Below are positions 4,471 to 6,252 of a stretch of 6,252 nucleotides of DNA, piece by piece. Source of the DNA: an uncultured Lachnospiraceae bacterium (GTDB taxonomy: Bacteria > Bacillota_A > Clostridia > Lachnospirales > Lachnospiraceae); contig CAJUDN010000097.1 of assembly GCA_910585355.1 (NCBI GenBank), positions 1-6,252 of the forward strand. The letters are read 5' to 3'. Position 1 is the stretch's first letter. Every line of letters begins with the position of its first letter. The position numbers and the translations under genes are program-made. The notes under the pieces are model-generated. The model ran no database searches. It saw only the letters and a program-made list of their open reading frames with translations, and was not told the origin of the DNA.

Positions 4471-6048
4471 CTATGCCTTCCCAGCCGGCCCCTTACTGAG
4501 GCCCATGGCAAGAAGATGAAGGATGATCGGCATGGCGATCGGAAGATTCAAATTAACCACCGCCTGCACCATGTAAGCGGCAATCACAAACAGGCAGGCG
4601 GCCACCTCCGGCCTGCCGCTCAGATTCCGTGCCATCCTGACAACAGAAGAAACCATTAACGCAATGTAAGAAACCATGCCCACAATTCCGATGGTGAGGA
4701 GATAATGCAGATACTCATTATGTGCATTATCAAAAATCACTGTTTTCATATCACTGCTGTAATAATACTGCATTAAAATCTTAAACGTTTCCGGCCCATA
4801 TCCAAAAATTTTCTGAAGCGGCGTGAGCTTATCCTGAAACACTTTTATGGCGCGAATCCACACAAACCCTCTATGAGTTCCCCATGCCTCGTTAAAAACA
4901 ACATAATTACTGATGGCGTTGTACTTCTCCGCGTTGCCGGCCACATTAGCATCATACAGCACATATACCGCCGCGCCGACCACAGCTGCAATTACCACTG
5001 CCCAGAGCAGTCTGAGCCAGACGCCGATCTTATCAGCATCCTCCTTTTGTTTCACAGTCAAAACTACAGCCACAGCTGCGGAAATCCAGAGGCCAATCAC
5101 AAGATGAGGAAGCCTATCGTAATTAACAATCAAATTGAATGCGCTCTTAATCCCAAGAACGCGGTCCGCATATTTCACATTCAGCCAATCCACAATTTGA
5201 ATTACAGTGAAAAACGTTGCCAGGGAAATCAAATACCTTCTCACCCCGGTCTTCGTCCGGAACAGGTATAACGGTGCAAACCCAAACAGAGCCGCAATTG
5301 TCAGATAGGCGTTATCACTGGTGCCAATGATTAAAGCCGTACTGGATAACACCATATTTCCAAAATACCAGAGCATCCTCTTTTGATTCTTCTCCAATGC
5401 AAACAAAATCATTGAAATAACTGCAACCGCACCCACATAAACCGTATACGTATTAATATTTCCAAGGGTTGAAGTATACATGGCTATCTGTTCCTTCACC
5501 ATATTTACTTTAAATCCCAAAATATCCATTTGAAAATAATCCGTAATACCAAACACACAAACAAAAATACCCACTGCCAGCAGTGCGTCCAGATACCACT
5601 GCCGGAAACAGAAGAACCTGGTCACCATAAAATACACGATCATATAAATAGTCATAAGGAAAACGCCATTGTAGCGACCAAATGTCCCCCAAAAAGCATC
5701 CCAGCGCCAGTCTGAGCAAAGAAGCCACGAAATCACATTGCTGAGCCAAAAAGCAATCATGGCCCAGTCCACATAGTTCAGGCTCTTACATACACTCTTA
5801 AAATTAAAATCCTTAAAGAAAGCGGCTATCCGTCCGCCTGCCAGTCCATATCCCGCCATAGCCGCCATGGCAATTAATGATACCGCGCAGTAAAACTGAT
5901 ATTTTGTCTCCAGAATATCAAAGTAATAATGATGATACACCACCGGAAAAATGCACAAAACAACCAACGTAAAAATTCCCATAATCAATGCTGCATTTTC
6001 CTGAAAACTATTCCTCGTTTGTTCTTTCTTCTTTATATGGTTAGACAT
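4471..6048 (-). CDS. O-antigen ligase/polymerase family polytopic membrane protein
   Basis: This 525-residue integral membrane protein has about 13-14 predicted segments (roughly 18-38, 50-70, 95-111, 128-147, 152-172, 199-218, 225-243, 247-263, 272-289, 313-332, 344-365, 448-470, 481-500 and 503-517). A large extracytoplasmic loop lies at about 366-447. The loop carries the hallmark residues of the Wzy_C/WaaL superfamily: THRGFVW (Arg393), then GYGPETF (417-423) and NAHNEYLHYL (His443). An upstream GTFGRYNG (121-128) fits the conserved GR-x-x-G region. The family joins or polymerises lipid-linked glycans on the outer face of the cytoplasmic membrane. In a Gram-positive host it would most likely be a capsule/wall polysaccharide polymerase or ligase rather than an O-antigen ligase. 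The ATG at 6048 is chosen over that at 6084 because AAGGAGAG lies at 6053-6060 and the MSNHIKKKEQ N-terminus is normal for the family. It is first in the visible minus-strand set and has its own promoter. Confidence 0.85.
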   Translation of the reverse strand: MSNHIKKKEQTRNSFQENAALIMGIFTLVVLCIFPVVYHHYYFDILETKYQFYCAVSLIAMAAMAGYGLAGGRIAAFFKDFNFKSVCKSLNYVDWAMIAFWLSNVISWLLCSDWRWDAFWGTFGRYNGVFLMTIYMIVYFMVTRFFCFRQWYLDALLAVGIFVCVFGITDYFQMDILGFKVNMVKEQIAMYTSTLGNINTYTVYVGAVAVISMILFALEKNQKRMLWYFGNMVLSSTALIIGTSDNAYLTIAALFGFAPLYLFRTKTGVRRYLISLATFFTVIQIVDWLNVKYADRVLGIKSAFNLIVNYDRLPHLVIGLWISAAVAVVLTVKQKEDADKIGVWLRLLWAVVIAAVVGAAVYVLYDANVAGNAEKYNAISNYVVFNEAWGTHRGFVWIRAIKVFQDKLTPLQKIFGYGPETFKILMQYYYSSDMKTVIFDNAHNEYLHYLLTIGIVGMVSYIALMVSSVVRMARNLSGRPEVAACLFVIAAYMVQAVVNLNLPIAMPIILHLLAMGLSKGPAGKA

Positions 6049-6052
6049 ATTT

Positions 6053-6060
6053 CTCTCCTT
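6053..6060 (-). promoter_or_regulatory. Ribosome binding site fixing the ligase start
   Basis: The minus strand reads AAGGAGAG, four bases before the ATG at 6048 (six from the AAGGAG core). The Met codons further upstream, at 6084 and within the first 12 codons of the longer frame, have no such site. Confidence 0.8.
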
Positions 6061-6088
6061 CATCTGCATGACATAAAAAAACAATTAT

Positions 6089-6117
6089 AGTATATCACCA
6101 ATGCCCTTTTTCCGCAA
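6089..6117 (-). promoter_or_regulatory. Probable sigma-A promoter of the ligase gene
   Basis: The minus strand has TTGCGG (6117-6112), a 17-base spacer and TATACT (6094-6089, five of six to consensus). A second TATAAT overlaps at 6089-6084. This would put the transcript start about 30-40 bases ahead of the ATG at 6048. The -35 is weak, the -10 is good and the spacing is ideal. Confidence 0.6.
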
Positions 6118-6252
6118 CTTTCGTCCTGTGGCAAATTCTCTCCATTTCTTAATATTTTATTAATTTAAAGTCAGTAATTATTCCTGCTTCAATACCAATA
6201 ATTTCTCTTATAGGAAGTATAATGACCCCGTGATGCAATTAGGAATTTCAAA
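6118..6252. other. AT-rich upstream region, no gene seen
   Basis: This is AT-rich non-coding sequence upstream of the ligase promoter. The only structure noted is a small TTATA-GGAAG-TATAA hairpin at 6208-6222. No open frame is supported on either strand before the window edge. Confidence 0.4.

Noticed and set aside
3922..4659. Long plus-strand frame (245 codons) crossing hddC-gmhB, the array and the ligase end
   Set aside because: It overlaps two well-supported genes antisense, has low-complexity Pro/His/Phe-rich content, and no start signal.

Overview
The window looks like a low-to-mid-GC Gram-positive genome, most likely Clostridia and probably Lachnospiraceae. The evidence is strong AGGAGG-type ribosome binding sites, intergenic gaps packed with small palindromic repeats, and the codon and protein style. 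This placement is inference. All four convincing genes lie on the minus strand, so the window reads from high to low coordinates: a polytopic O-antigen-ligase/polymerase-family membrane protein (6048-4471), a fused HddC-GmhB enzyme (4089-2773), HddA (2178-1183, closed by a strong hairpin terminator at 1121-1172), and a separate 166-residue protein of unknown function (931-431).

HddA plus the fused protein supply three consecutive steps of GDP-D-glycero-alpha-D-manno-heptose synthesis: the 1-kinase, the 7-phosphatase and the guanylyltransferase. The first enzyme, GmhA (sedoheptulose-7-phosphate isomerase), is not here. With a polysaccharide ligase/polymerase upstream, this is best read as part of a surface-glycan (capsule or cell-wall polysaccharide) locus using a GDP-heptose donor.

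The gaps are unusually large (381 and 594 bases) and hold most of the novelty. (1) A 165/166-bp element occurs twice in opposite orientation (50-214 and 2201-2366, about 91% identical). Each copy can fold end to end into one long hairpin. Differences between the copies mostly preserve pairing on one particular strand, including a G-C to A-U double change, which suggests an RNA hairpin. (2) A second, unrelated 130-bp element with perfect 21-bp terminal repeats (2363-2492) abuts one of these copies and shares its CTAG end. (3) A roughly 70-bp repeat flanks the hddC-gmhB fusion in inverted orientation (2494-2562 and 4383-4453). (4) A degenerate tandem array of about 11 units of about 19 bp fills the leader of hddC-gmhB (4116-4323). 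(5) A two-codon ATG-AGA-TAA reading frame with an excellent ribosome binding site lies just upstream of that array.

The insertion at 2201-2366 leaves an open frame joined to hddA, so automatic gene calling would add 93 false residues to HddA. The start at 2178 with its GGGAGGAGG site is the real one.
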